A stretch of 64,000 bases of DNA from Mesorhizobium sp. M1B.F.Ca.ET.045.04.1.1 (GTDB lineage: Bacteria > Pseudomonadota > Alphaproteobacteria > Rhizobiales > Rhizobiaceae). The DNA lies in assembly GCF_003952465.1 (NCBI RefSeq), contig NZ_CP034448.1, forward strand, positions 6,115,001 through 6,179,000, in the 5' to 3' direction. Under the pieces are notes generated by a model, which had not been told where the DNA came from, searched no databases, and was given only the letters and a program-made list of their open reading frames with translations. This document shows, piece after piece, positions 33,108 through 42,237 of the stretch (positions are counted from its first letter, which is position 1; every line of letters begins with the position of its first letter). The position numbers and the translations under genes are program-made.

Positions 33108-34205
33108 TCAGCGTTTTCCCAGAGTGATGGCGGCGCGCAACCCGTCGCGGCCGAACTGCGCCATGTTCATGAAGATGCCGTAGGGCACTGGAATGTTTGC
33201 GGCGTCGAGGATCGTTTCCTGCCTTTCGTCCTCGACCCAAGGATCATGGATCAGGATATGGTCGCCGTCGTCGCCGATGGCGAGCACCCAATGCGGCACC
33301 TTCTTGCCGAACATCAGGAAGCCGCTGATCAGCACCAGCACCAATTTACCCTCGGCAAGGGCCGAACGAACGTCGTCGATGCCGAACGAACGGTAATTCA
33401 CCGGGATGCCGTAAAGTTCCGCGCGGCGGCGGAAGTCGACCTGGGCGAGCTCCATCACCCGGCGCTTGTCCTCGCTGCGCACCGACTGCAGGAACAGCGC
33501 GCCGTGGAAGGACACGAAGATCTCGGCGGCAAGTCCGCTTTCATAGCCGGCGACCGCCAGGCCGAAAGGCTCGCAGCCGCCCGGCCCCGACATCATGAAC
33601 ACGGTAGTCGCCTCGCGCCAAAGGCGGATTTCCATGACCGGATCGGGCACGAAGCCGCGGTCGAAATTGGCCATCGCCATCATCAGGCAGCAGGGGCCGC
33701 AGGTGAACTCGCAGGTCTGCTGGTAGAACGGCACCCGGGTAGCGGTCGGGACATCGCCGCGCAACGTCTTTTCGTAGCGCAGCGCGGTGGCGCCGTCCTC
33801 GTAATAGTCGGGCTCGCGGCCTATTTTGCGGTAGCCGGCCTGCTCGTAGATGCGGATGGCGCGCTGATTGTCCTCGCGCACCTCGAGCCGAAGCATCATG
33901 CGGTCGTGCTCATACGCCGCCTCCTCGGCTGCAGCCAGCAGTTGGCGGCCGATGCCGAGGCTGCCGAAGAAGGGACCGACGGCGATGGAATAGAGCCGGG
34001 CCACGCCGCTGCCCTTGCGAAACAGCACCACAGCGTAGCCGGCGACATGGCTGTCATTCTCGGCCACCAGCATCTCGGCGGTCTCGCGCTCGATGAACTG
34101 ACGAAAGGAGCGGCGGGAAAGCCGGTCGCCCGAGAAGACAGCCTTCTCGATGGCGGCGAGGTCATCGACGTCTGACGCGCGGGCCTTGCGGATCTCGGCA
34201 GGCAT
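33108..34205 (-). CDS. GNAT acetyltransferase fused to C39-like peptidase
   Basis: A 365-residue two-domain protein. Residues 1-150 are a RimI-like GNAT domain with the acetyl-CoA loop GSLGIGRQLL and NQRAIRIYEQAGY. Residues about 155-360 are a papain-like C39-family domain (DUF3335 type). The visible candidate residues are Gln163, Cys169 (QTCEFTCGP), His305 (PHWVLAI) and Asp321 (HDPW). No membrane segment is present. The fusion plus the downstream ATP-grasp ligase suggests peptide cleavage, acetylation and ligation on one substrate. This is inference. Confidence 0.92.
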   Translation of the reverse strand: MPAEIRKARASDVDDLAAIEKAVFSGDRLSRRSFRQFIERETAEMLVAENDSHVAGYAVVLFRKGSGVARLYSIAVGPFFGSLGIGRQLLAAAEEAAYEHDRMMLRLEVREDNQRAIRIYEQAGYRKIGREPDYYEDGATALRYEKTLRGDVPTATRVPFYQQTCEFTCGPCCLMMAMANFDRGFVPDPVMEIRLWREATTVFMMSGPGGCEPFGLAVAGYESGLAAEIFVSFHGALFLQSVRSEDKRRVMELAQVDFRRRAELYGIPVNYRSFGIDDVRSALAEGKLVLVLISGFLMFGKKVPHWVLAIGDDGDHILIHDPWVEDERQETILDAANIPVPYGIFMNMAQFGRDGLRAAITLGKR

Positions 34206-34386
34206 GCGGGCTTGGGAGAACCTCGATTGGGTTTACGGAAAAGGCCCCGGTCAAAAAGCAACACCAGCCGAAGCGCCGGTATTCGTCAAGCCGCTATCGC
34301 TCCTTGATTTGGGCTGAATTGTGACACTTTCGGCGGCTGCAAGGAAGCACGAAGTGTTTGAACAAGATCGCTGTTTGGAAGGGCTG

Positions 34387-34409
34387 CCGGCTGCGGAAAA
34401 CGCAGCCGG
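34387..34409 (-). terminator. Hairpin after the anti-sigma gene
   Basis: A perfect 9-bp stem (CCGGCTGCG) with a five-base loop starts right after the anti-sigma stop codon (34411-34413) on the minus strand. It is likely to end or attenuate the sigma/anti-sigma transcript before the GNAT-C39 gene. There is no strong T tract. Confidence 0.5.
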
Positions 34410-34410
34410 T

Positions 34411-35205
34411 TCAACTCGAAATACCGGCGAGAAGCTGGCCATAGGCGCTCTTGGCGACCTCCGACAGGCGCTCTCGCGGCAGCGAGCCAACGACGGCGCA
34501 GCCATAGCCTTTGTCGAGCCAATAAACTGCCTCGGGTCCGTCGGCTTCGGCCGCATAGGTGCCCTTGGCTGCCGCGGCCGATTCGGCGGTGACGAAGAGC
34601 GAGATGCGCTCGCCCTTGGCGTCCTCGTAGAGCAGCATCGCGGCCTTGCCGTGCTCGCCCGAAGGCAGCAGCCGGCCGCCGACGAGCTCGAAACCCTCGG
34701 CCGCGAGGTCGGGCGCCACCAGCTTCAGCCCCACCCGGTTGGAGAGCCAGGTCTGCAGATGGTCCTTGTCGCTCGCCGGCACCTCGACCGCATGTCGCTT
34801 CTCGGCGGCGTAGATGACATGGGCGGCGATAGCCTGCTCGGCGAGTTGGTCGTTTGCCCCGCCTTCCCGGCCGCCGCCGCCGATGCCGGCCATGTAACCA
34901 CCGAAGCCGCCGACCATCAGCACGGCGGCGGCCGCCGCCGAAAGCCACCAGCGCGAACGCCAGGCAGGCGCCCTCGCCGGCGCCTCGCCAAGCACCGCCT
35001 GCCTCAGCCTTGCTGGCACCGGCTCGTCCATGACGCCGGCCAAAGCGGCACGCAGCGCCGCGCGGTCGGCGATATAGCGGGCGCTCTTTGCCCGCATCTC
35101 GGGATTGGCTTCGAGCCAGGCGTCATAGGCCGTGCGCTCCTCGCTCGGCAATTCGCCATCGAGGGCCATGTGGATATCGCGTTCGGAGAAATCGCGCCGG
35201 GTCAT
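34411..35205 (-). CDS. Membrane anti-sigma factor
   Basis: A 264-residue protein. The cytosolic N-terminal anti-sigma segment (SERDIHMALDGELPSEER) lacks the HxxxCxxC zinc motif. One membrane helix follows at about residues 86-108 (WLSAAAAAVLMVGGFGGYMAG), then a periplasmic domain. ATGA overlap with the sigma gene supports coupled expression. It should sequester the adjacent ECF sigma factor at the membrane. Confidence 0.88.
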   Translation of the reverse strand: MTRRDFSERDIHMALDGELPSEERTAYDAWLEANPEMRAKSARYIADRAALRAALAGVMDEPVPARLRQAVLGEAPARAPAWRSRWWLSAAAAAVLMVGGFGGYMAGIGGGGREGGANDQLAEQAIAAHVIYAAEKRHAVEVPASDKDHLQTWLSNRVGLKLVAPDLAAEGFELVGGRLLPSGEHGKAAMLLYEDAKGERISLFVTAESAAAAKGTYAAEADGPEAVYWLDKGYGCAVVGSLPRERLSEVAKSAYGQLLAGISS

Positions 35206-35720
35206 CGCTCTACAATCCTTATCGAGCGGCGGCGCGAGGAGTCGTCGAGCAGACCGCGCAGTTCCTCGCGGCCACGCGCGATGCGCGACATCAGCGTACC
35301 GGCCGGCACGCCCAGAATGTTGGCGGCCTCGGCGTAGGAAAAGCCTTCGATGGCGACCATGACCAATGCCGCGCGGCGATCGGGGCTGATCGCCTGCAGC
35401 GCATCCATGATCTCGCGCGAGGCGACGGATTCGACCTGATCGGCGGGCGCAGATTGGGCTTCGCCGGCTTCGAGGGGCAGCATCGCCGCCTCGCCGCGCC
35501 GGTTAACCTTGCGCATCTGGTCGATGAACAGATGATGCATGATCGTAAACAGCCACCTCCTGGGGCTTTCTCCGGTCTGCCAGTTGTCGAGCCGCACAAG
35601 CGCGCGCTCCAGGCAGTCCTGCACGAGGTCGTCGGCGGAATCGCGGTCGCGCAGCAGCGAGCGTGCGTAGCGGCGCAAGCGCGGTATTTCGCTCAGGATC
35701 GCTGCCTTCTTGTCGTCCAT
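35202..35720 (-). CDS. ECF sigma factor
   Basis: A 172-residue sigma-70-family protein with region 2 (RDSADDLVQDCLERAL, WLFTIMHHLFIDQMRK) and region 4 (YAEAANILGVPAGTLMSRIARGRE). The start MDDKKAAIL at 35720 is taken because the longer open frame lacks sigma homology. The cognate anti-sigma overlaps downstream. The stress signal is unknown. Confidence 0.92.
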   Translation of the reverse strand: MDDKKAAILSEIPRLRRYARSLLRDRDSADDLVQDCLERALVRLDNWQTGESPRRWLFTIMHHLFIDQMRKVNRRGEAAMLPLEAGEAQSAPADQVESVASREIMDALQAISPDRRAALVMVAIEGFSYAEAANILGVPAGTLMSRIARGREELRGLLDDSSRRRSIRIVER

Positions 35721-35927
35721 GACCGCTTGTTTCGAGGTCGTTTTCCATTCGATTGAACGCGCCTTTCCGGCGCGGCGCAAGCAGCCAGCGCGAAGCGGAC
35801 CACCCGCTCCGGTACCCAAGCACCTTAACAACGCTGGCGAATGACGATTTATTCCCAACCCCAACGTGGCCTGATTGCCGAATTACGTAGAATAGGTATA
35901 ATAGGTAAACTACGTATGAGGTGACAG

Positions 35928-36179
35928 ATGAAGCAATTCACCTTTTCAGACATGAACCGCGCGTCAGGCGAAATTCTCGAAACGGCGATGATCGAGCCTG
36001 TCGTGCTCACAAAACGCGGCAAGGAGAAGCTGATCATCCTGTCGGCCACGCAATACCGGCAACTCGTTGGCTCTTCTCATGCCGTCGCTTACACGCTCGA
36101 GGATGCGCCGGACGAGGTCCACGATGAACTCATGTCAGGGTTGGAGTCCATCATAACCGGCGACAAGCCGGATGTTTAA
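35928..36179 (+). CDS. Phd/YefM family antitoxin
   Basis: An 83-residue protein beginning MKQFTFSDMNRASGEILETA with VVLTKRGKEKLIIL, the dimerisation/DNA-binding core of Phd/YefM antitoxins. Its C-terminal tail would neutralise a toxin. It overlaps the start of the damaged toxin gene by eight bases. An AT-rich promoter (TAGAATAGGTATAATAGG) lies upstream. Confidence 0.88.
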   Translation: MKQFTFSDMNRASGEILETAMIEPVVLTKRGKEKLIILSATQYRQLVGSSHAVAYTLEDAPDEVHDELMSGLESIITGDKPDV

Positions 36180-36565
36180 GCCCGGCGATCTGCTTCGATA
36201 TTGCTATTTATGGGCGGTCAGGCCGACGCCGGAGAAGAATCCGGCCGCAAAGCACGACCTGTCTGTATTGTTGTCAGAATGCCGACAACACCTGCCGCGC
36301 TCTTCCTGTTCCCGCTCACCTCGCAAAGCCCGATCAGTCCCGCGCGCATATCGCCATCAGTGAAATCGAGTGCCGCAGAGGCGGCCTCGATTTTCCGTCA
36401 TGGCTGATCCTCGACGAATATGATCGCGTACGGATGGACGAAGCTTATGATCTCGTCACGACGAAGCCGATCGGTTCTTTCAGCCCGGCATTTGTCGGCA
36501 AGATTGCAGGCCTCATCAAAGAGGCTGCCGAACAACGCCGCCTGCGCGGCGTGGTCCGAAAATAG
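36172..36565 (+). pseudogene. PemK-like growth inhibitor, two frameshifts
   Basis: Translation begins MFKPGDLLRYCYLWA, then shifts frame near 36214-36218 to continue QADAGEESGRKARPVCIVV, and shifts again near 36326-36332 to DQSRAHIAISEIECRRG and the end EQRRLRGVVRK at 36565. Adding one base at each point gives an uninterrupted protein of about 131 residues resembling PemK/MazF-type inhibitors. As sequenced, no full toxin can be made, leaving an orphan antitoxin. Assembly error is possible. Confidence 0.75.
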
Positions 36566-36571
36566 CAGGCG

Positions 36572-39322
36572 TCACCTCTCTCTCGCCGCCCTTGTGAGGA
36601 GCCGCTGATAAAACAGCCCGATGCCGATCAGCACCGCGCCGAGGCCGATGAACGACAAGGCGCGCAGCACGCCTTCCAGCTCCGACATGTCGAAGAGGAA
36701 GACCTTCAGCACCGCGACCGCGATCAGCACGGCAGACGCGATGCGCAGCACCTGCGACCTCAGCCAGACGCCGGCGGTAAGCAGCGCGACGCCAATGACC
36801 AGCCAGAGCGCCGAATAGGTGTAGGTCTCGAGCTGGCCGAGGCCGCTCCACAAGCCGATGAACTCGCCCTTGAACAGGCGGCGGACCGAGAGCGTCGCAT
36901 AGGCGAAGGTAAGCAGCGCGGCGACCAGCGCCAGCATCGCCGCATACCATCTCGGGCGCTTGTCGCGGACATAAAGCGCCAGCGCGCCGGCGGCGATGGC
37001 CGGCAGCAGATAGGCGAGGAACAACAGGTTGAAGAACGGAATGGTGCCAGTCGATTCGTCCGTCGCCAGCGGGTTCAGCACCACGAAATGCTGGATAACG
37101 ATCAAGCCCGCAGAGATCACGCCTGCCGCCATCGAGCCATAGCGCAGCGCCGAGCTCGGCGAGCGCATGTCGATGGCGACGAGGATCGCGCCGGCGCCGA
37201 GCGCGATCAGCGTGTAGATCGCCTGCTCGGCAAGGGTCACGGGGCCGGTGTCGATGACGCCGCCATGCATGGCGTGGCGCACCAGCATCGCGATGGTGAG
37301 CAGCGCGAACAGGGCCGACGCCGCTTCCATGGCGAGCCGCGGCCGGCCGTCGGTGGTGCGCGCCAGTTGCCAGGCGGTGAAGCCGAAGGCGAACGCGGGC
37401 ACGCCATAACCCAGGAGCAGCCAGTTGAAGACCGGCGTTTTCGGCAGCGCCGCCGCGCCGACGATGGTCGGGTCGAAGGCGACGCGGCCGAGCACGGCAA
37501 CCGCAGCACCCACCGCGATCCAGCCCAGCACCGGATAGGAGCGCCAGCGCGTCGCCAGCGCCGGCACGATTGCGGCGGCGCCGAGCAGAACGGTGGTCCA
37601 GCCGGAGCCGAAAGCCATATGCATCATCAACAGGCCGGCGACGCCGGCGCCTCCTAGCGCGAAGGAGACAGCCGGGCCGCCGGCGAGCTGCGGCTCCTCG
37701 CTGCGTGCGATCCATTCGCCGCCGCCGGCAAAGACCAGCACCATAAGCAGCGCCGGCAGCGCGTAGCCGAGGTCGCGGTCGATACCGCCGAAGGTGAGCC
37801 ACAGCGCCGTCAGCACGACCAGCGGCGCAATCACGCCCCATGCCGCCCAGGACGCGGCGCGAACGGGTGCCGCGGCGGCGAAGCGGCGCGCGGCCCAGAA
37901 GCCGGCTCCTATGAAGACAAGGGCGAGCGCGATGCCGACGCGGAAGGTCAGCGCGTCGGATGCCGCGAATGGCTCAGCGCCCAGGCCGACATCCAGAGCA
38001 TCGGCGCCGATCGTGGCGGGCGGGATGATGCCGAGATAGATCAGCACCGTCGCCAGGCCGGCGGCGAAGACGAGAGGCAGACCTAGCGGCCGGTAGAGCG
38101 CCACCGCCACAAGCGCCGCGAGCAGCACCGCGCCATGCAAGGCATAACCGGCCTTGGCGAAGACCGGATCGACCGACAGCCCGAGCGCGGTCAGCGCAAC
38201 GAAGAAGCCGGGCGCGATCGACGGCCAGTCGAAGCCGGGCTCCGCTTCGTCGCGGCCAGTAACCAAGAAAAGGCCGAGCCAGACGAAAGCGAGCACGGCG
38301 AGCGTGGCCAGGCTGATGAACATCACCGAGGCGAGGTTCACCTCGGGCGCATCGGTCATATAGAGGATGGTCCAGATGCCGGTGCCGGCGAAGGCCGCCG
38401 CGACAAGCGCCTTCCAGTCGCGGATGCGGGCGATAGCCGCCGTGGCGGCAAGCACGATCGCCAGATAGACGAACAAGGCCCAAGGATTGGGGGCCTGCGA
38501 GGCGACGAGTGCGGGCGTGACCATGGCGCCGAGAAGGCCGATGCCGGCCAGCGCCAGGCCGTGGACCAGCGCGGCGGCGATGGTGGCGATGCCGATGGCG
38601 CCGAGCAGCGTGAAGGCCGGCGCCGGGCCGATGAAGCCGTATATGCCGTACGCGGCATAGACGGTGCCGAACAGGATGAAGGCGCCGGCGGCCGTCAGGA
38701 TCGACGGGATATAGGCGCCGGCCGCGCCCTGCACCGGCACCCTGAAGCCGGTGCGGCGAACGAACTCGGCGCCAGCGATCAGCACCAGGCCGAGAATGCC
38801 GGCCATGGTGAGGCGCACGCCAGGGCCGAAAATGCCGGCCTCGATGGTGTAGCGGATCAGGAAGAGGCCACCCAGCGCCAGCGCGATGCCACCGACCCAG
38901 ACCGCCCAACGCGTGCCGAGCGCCGTCTCGACATCGGTCTGGCGCGCTGCCACCGGTGCCGCAGCCTGGGCCGGCGCGGCAGGTTGCGCCGCCTCGGCCG
39001 GCCCCGTGGGTTCAGCCGAAGCGCCCTCGCCCGCTTCGGCCGGCATGTCGACCTTGGGAGCGTCGGGCGTCGTGGCGGCGGCTTCGGCCAGGACAGCCTC
39101 ACTTGCCGGCGGCGCGGCAGCCTCGGCCACTGCGGCGGGCGCTTCGGCCGCCGCACCTTCGGTCGCCGCGCCAGCCTTGGGCGCGGGCTGCGGGACACCC
39201 GAAAGCACCAGGCTGCGCAGCGCGCCAAGCTCGCGCTCGATCAGGGCAATGCGGGTTTGCTGGCGTGAAATGATGACGAATAAAGCGATAACCGCGGCAA
39301 TGGCAATCAGGCTGAAAAACAT
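36572..39322 (-). CDS. DUF2339 giant membrane protein
   Basis: A 916-residue inner-membrane protein. The first helix is at residues 3-17, followed by a coiled/Pro-Ala-rich cytosolic stretch (about 45-135) and then about 25 predicted membrane helices. Features such as TRWAVWVGGIALALGGLFLI match the DUF2339 family. The function is unknown. It is nearly contiguous with the damaged PemK-like gene (six bases, convergent). Confidence 0.9.
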   Translation of the reverse strand: MFFSLIAIAAVIALFVIISRQQTRIALIERELGALRSLVLSGVPQPAPKAGAATEGAAAEAPAAVAEAAAPPASEAVLAEAAATTPDAPKVDMPAEAGEGASAEPTGPAEAAQPAAPAQAAAPVAARQTDVETALGTRWAVWVGGIALALGGLFLIRYTIEAGIFGPGVRLTMAGILGLVLIAGAEFVRRTGFRVPVQGAAGAYIPSILTAAGAFILFGTVYAAYGIYGFIGPAPAFTLLGAIGIATIAAALVHGLALAGIGLLGAMVTPALVASQAPNPWALFVYLAIVLAATAAIARIRDWKALVAAAFAGTGIWTILYMTDAPEVNLASVMFISLATLAVLAFVWLGLFLVTGRDEAEPGFDWPSIAPGFFVALTALGLSVDPVFAKAGYALHGAVLLAALVAVALYRPLGLPLVFAAGLATVLIYLGIIPPATIGADALDVGLGAEPFAASDALTFRVGIALALVFIGAGFWAARRFAAAAPVRAASWAAWGVIAPLVVLTALWLTFGGIDRDLGYALPALLMVLVFAGGGEWIARSEEPQLAGGPAVSFALGGAGVAGLLMMHMAFGSGWTTVLLGAAAIVPALATRWRSYPVLGWIAVGAAVAVLGRVAFDPTIVGAAALPKTPVFNWLLLGYGVPAFAFGFTAWQLARTTDGRPRLAMEAASALFALLTIAMLVRHAMHGGVIDTGPVTLAEQAIYTLIALGAGAILVAIDMRSPSSALRYGSMAAGVISAGLIVIQHFVVLNPLATDESTGTIPFFNLLFLAYLLPAIAAGALALYVRDKRPRWYAAMLALVAALLTFAYATLSVRRLFKGEFIGLWSGLGQLETYTYSALWLVIGVALLTAGVWLRSQVLRIASAVLIAVAVLKVFLFDMSELEGVLRALSFIGLGAVLIGIGLFYQRLLTRAARER

Positions 39323-39551
39323 GGCGGTTTCCCCTCAAAACCGTACCAATCGTGGCCGACAAATGCGGCGATGAGACGGCTATTGAAATCAGCGCCTTGC
39401 CGGCCTCGCAAGATCGAGCATGTTTCGGTGCCGATTGCCAGCAACTTGCAGGCTTTATCCGCCGACGCAGCCGAAATTGGGAGATCGTCCGTCGGCAGCC
39501 GCAAAATACCCATGCTATTCTCGAATGCTCGCGGGAATCGAGGATAATCCT

Positions 39552-40016
39552 ATGCCGCAACGAAGCGCTGGCCTGCTGATCCACAGGCGAACCGCCGGTG
39601 TGTTCGAATTTCTGCTCGTCCATCCCGGCGGACCGTTCTGGGTGAGGAAGGATGAAGCGGCATGGTCGATCCCGAAGGGGCTCATCGACGACAATGAGGA
39701 TGAACTCCAAGCTGCCCGGCGCGAGGCCGAAGAGGAGCTCGGCGTCGCCATCGACGGCGACTTCCAGCCTGTCGGCAGCTACAAGCAGCCGGGCGGCAAG
39801 ATCGTGATCGCATGGAGCGTCGAAGCGGACATCGATGCGGATGCCGTCAAGAGCAACATGTTCACCATGGAATGGCCGCCAAAATCGGGCACCATGAAGG
39901 AATTTCCCGAGGTGGACAGAGCCGGCTGGTTTTCACTTCCCGAAGCCGGGCGCAAGATCCTGAAAGGCCAGCGTCCCATCCTCGACGATTTTCTGGAGCG
40001 GCGGGGAACCGGATAG
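39552..40016 (+). CDS. Nudix hydrolase
   Basis: A 154-residue protein starting MPQRSAGLLIHRR. It has the Nudix box GLIDDNEDELQAARREAEEE followed by LGV near residue 45, and WSIPKG just before it. Its length and sequence resemble the single-domain NUDIX group acting on NTPs or diadenosine polyphosphates. It converges on recO with a nine-base gap. Confidence 0.88.
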   Translation: MPQRSAGLLIHRRTAGVFEFLLVHPGGPFWVRKDEAAWSIPKGLIDDNEDELQAARREAEEELGVAIDGDFQPVGSYKQPGGKIVIAWSVEADIDADAVKSNMFTMEWPPKSGTMKEFPEVDRAGWFSLPEAGRKILKGQRPILDDFLERRGTG

Positions 40017-40025
40017 GCGCTCGAC

Positions 40026-40778
40026 CTACTGCCCGGCGATCGCCTTCACCGCCGCCTGATGCCGGCGCAGCGCGGCGAGGAAGCCGGCGCGGGCGTCGGG
40101 CGGCTCTATGCCGCGCGGCTCATAGACATGGCGGGTGAAGAAGAAGCCGGTCAGCCGGAAGGCGTCCTCGAGAGCCGTCGCATCGGCGCGCAGGCCGGAA
40201 CCGCGCTGCAGGAAGGCGGGCAGAGCCAGCATCTTGTCGCGCCAGGGCTCGCCGGCAGCGCGCGAGACGGCGCGCCCGGATTTCGGCGAGACATAGGCGA
40301 GGTCCTGCCTCGAACCGGTCGCGGCGCATTGGCTGAGATCCAGGCCAAAGCCGAGCTCGTCCAGAATGAGCAGCTCGAAACGCGCCACCAGCTCGCCCGC
40401 GGCATCGGCATCGTCGAGATGAGAGATCATCACCGCCAGTGCCTCGTAGAGCCCACCATGGGCGTCGCGCTCGGGCAGAAGCCGGAGATGCGCGGCCATG
40501 GTCTGGAGGCCGTAGACGGCGACCGCGCTGTCCATCAGCCGGGCGGCGTTCATCTCGATCGCCTCGGCCTGGAAGATGCCCAAATGCTCGTCGAGCCGCG
40601 CCCGCCACAGAAGATCGACGCGGTTGCCGGGCTGCAGCACCGGCTGCTGCTTGCGCGAGCGGCCGCCGCGCACGAGACCCAGATGGCGGCCATGCGTGCG
40701 CGTCATCACCTCCAGGATGGCGCTGGTTTCGCCATGCTTGCGGGTGCCGAGAATGATTCCCTCGTCGCGCCATTCCAT
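40026..40778 (-). CDS. recO: DNA repair protein RecO
   Basis: A 250-residue protein with the OB-fold N-terminus (MEWRDEGIILGTRKHGETSAI) and RGGRSRKQQPVLQPGN. The helical C-terminal domain has only remnant Cys residues, as is common in Rhizobiales. RecO loads RecA with RecR on SSB-coated DNA. In related genomes it lies next to era; here about 7.9 kb separates them. Confidence 0.93.
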   Translation of the reverse strand: MEWRDEGIILGTRKHGETSAILEVMTRTHGRHLGLVRGGRSRKQQPVLQPGNRVDLLWRARLDEHLGIFQAEAIEMNAARLMDSAVAVYGLQTMAAHLRLLPERDAHGGLYEALAVMISHLDDADAAGELVARFELLILDELGFGLDLSQCAATGSRQDLAYVSPKSGRAVSRAAGEPWRDKMLALPAFLQRGSGLRADATALEDAFRLTGFFFTRHVYEPRGIEPPDARAGFLAALRRHQAAVKAIAGQ

Positions 40779-41040
40779 GGGTCGAGCTTTTCACCTGTTG
40801 CGCGGCGAAATCAAGATTTCGGCTGAATCAAGCATGAAGAATGCTGCCAATTGCAAATATCGGAAATCTTTCAGAAAGCCGTCGGGATTTTCGAGCGCGC
40901 TGCCTCCAATAAGAACGCGTTGGCCGATGCGGTCGACGCACCGCCCGCCGGAACGGTTCGGCGGATCGTGCCCAGATGCATGTCGACCGATCGGGCAGCC
41001 GTCGACCTCTCATGATCACTGCCCGTTGAGAGGACTTGAG

Positions 41041-41844
41041 ATGACTTCCTTCCTGAGCCTGGTGCGAAGGCATCAGCTTATTGGATTTTTTTCACTGGCG
41101 CTCGGCCTGACATGGCTGGCGTTCGTCCCCTTCTATTTGTCGCATGGCGATAGTATTCCCTGGTTCACCTTCGGGCCGATGGTCTCCGGCTTCATCGTCT
41201 CGGGACTTGCCGGAGGCTGGGGCACGATCAAGCCCGTGCTCGCCTCGATGGTGAAATGGCGTGTCCGCCCGGTTTGGTATCTGGTGGCGTTCGGCCTGCC
41301 GTTCGGCGCGCAGCTTGCCTCGATCCTGATCAATCCGCTGTTCGGCGCCGCGGTACCGGCCTGGGGCAACATCCCCGCCTTATCCGAGATGCTGCCGATC
41401 ATCGCGCTCTATGCTGTCTTCAGCGGTCCGTTAGGCGAGGAACCCGGGTGGCGCGGCTTTGCGACGCCGCGCCTTCTTTCCAGCCATTCGGCGTTCGCCG
41501 GTAGCCTGATCCTCGGCGTGATCTGGGCGATCTGGCACTTACCGCTCGGCTTGGTCGGCGATCTCAGCCTCTACGGCACGATCAACGTCGTGCTGGCTGC
41601 AATCGTCTTCACCTGGCTTTACCAGAACACCGGCAGCGTGCTGCTTGCGATCATGATGCATGTCACGCACCAGAACAGCGTGCGCTTCCTCGGCAAGGTA
41701 TTCACAGGCGGCGACTATGCGCAGCAGCAATGGATCGGCGTTGCGATCTGGGCGGTTATCGCGGTCGCGATCGTTGCTTACTACGGCACGGAGAGTTTTG
41801 TCCGTCGGCGCACGGGACAGTTCGTCGAGGTCCACGCGTCATAA
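41041..41844 (+). CDS. CPBP-family intramembrane glutamic protease
   Basis: A 267-residue protein with about seven membrane helices. Motif 1 is GEEPGWRGF (EExxxR), motif 2 IWAIWHLPLG and motif 3 HVTHQNS, matching Abi/CPBP proteases related to Rce1. GAGAGG lies about eight bases before the ATG at 41041. Targets are unknown; some relatives protect producers of bacteriocins. Confidence 0.88.
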   Translation: MTSFLSLVRRHQLIGFFSLALGLTWLAFVPFYLSHGDSIPWFTFGPMVSGFIVSGLAGGWGTIKPVLASMVKWRVRPVWYLVAFGLPFGAQLASILINPLFGAAVPAWGNIPALSEMLPIIALYAVFSGPLGEEPGWRGFATPRLLSSHSAFAGSLILGVIWAIWHLPLGLVGDLSLYGTINVVLAAIVFTWLYQNTGSVLLAIMMHVTHQNSVRFLGKVFTGGDYAQQQWIGVAIWAVIAVAIVAYYGTESFVRRRTGQFVEVHAS

Positions 41845-42237
41845 GTCGCTAAACGAATGCGGCGCCGAAACAGGGCGCCGCAATCGCTGCGAAATCAAGA
41901 GCGGACGGTGTCCAGGATGGCTTTCGTGCTGGCCCCGCGGGACAGCCGATTTTCTCTCGTCGGGGCTCGGCCCGTGAGGAAACCAAAACAGTGGCCGTTA
42001 TCTTTGGCCGACCCGGCAACTATCGGCGGCAAAGTTCGTTATGGCACCCGGAGCGCGTCGCCAAGGAGGGGCGAAAAGCTTGCCGCACTCGACGAAGGTA
42101 CCAACTTCCACTTCGGCAGGTTCGCCCTAGATGAACGGCACCAATGCGAAGACGCGGCTGCCTGCGATCTTGCAAGAATGTCCGAGCCGGCGCCGGCAGC
42201 GCGCACCCCCATCGATAGTTTTCCGCCTGGGCCAGCA
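41845..42237. other. 393-base gap between the CPBP and MscS-type genes
   Basis: A hairpin with an 8-bp stem (GCGGCGCC/GGCGCCGC at 41859-41866/41874-41881) follows the CPBP gene and may end its transcript. The rest is an open frame without codon character or RBS and is not called. The MscS-type promoter must lie in its right half. Confidence 0.4.

Noticed and set aside
41857..42237. N-terminal extension of the MscS-type protein
   Set aside because: The frame is open, but the signal peptide starts at 42238 and the upstream residues look non-coding.
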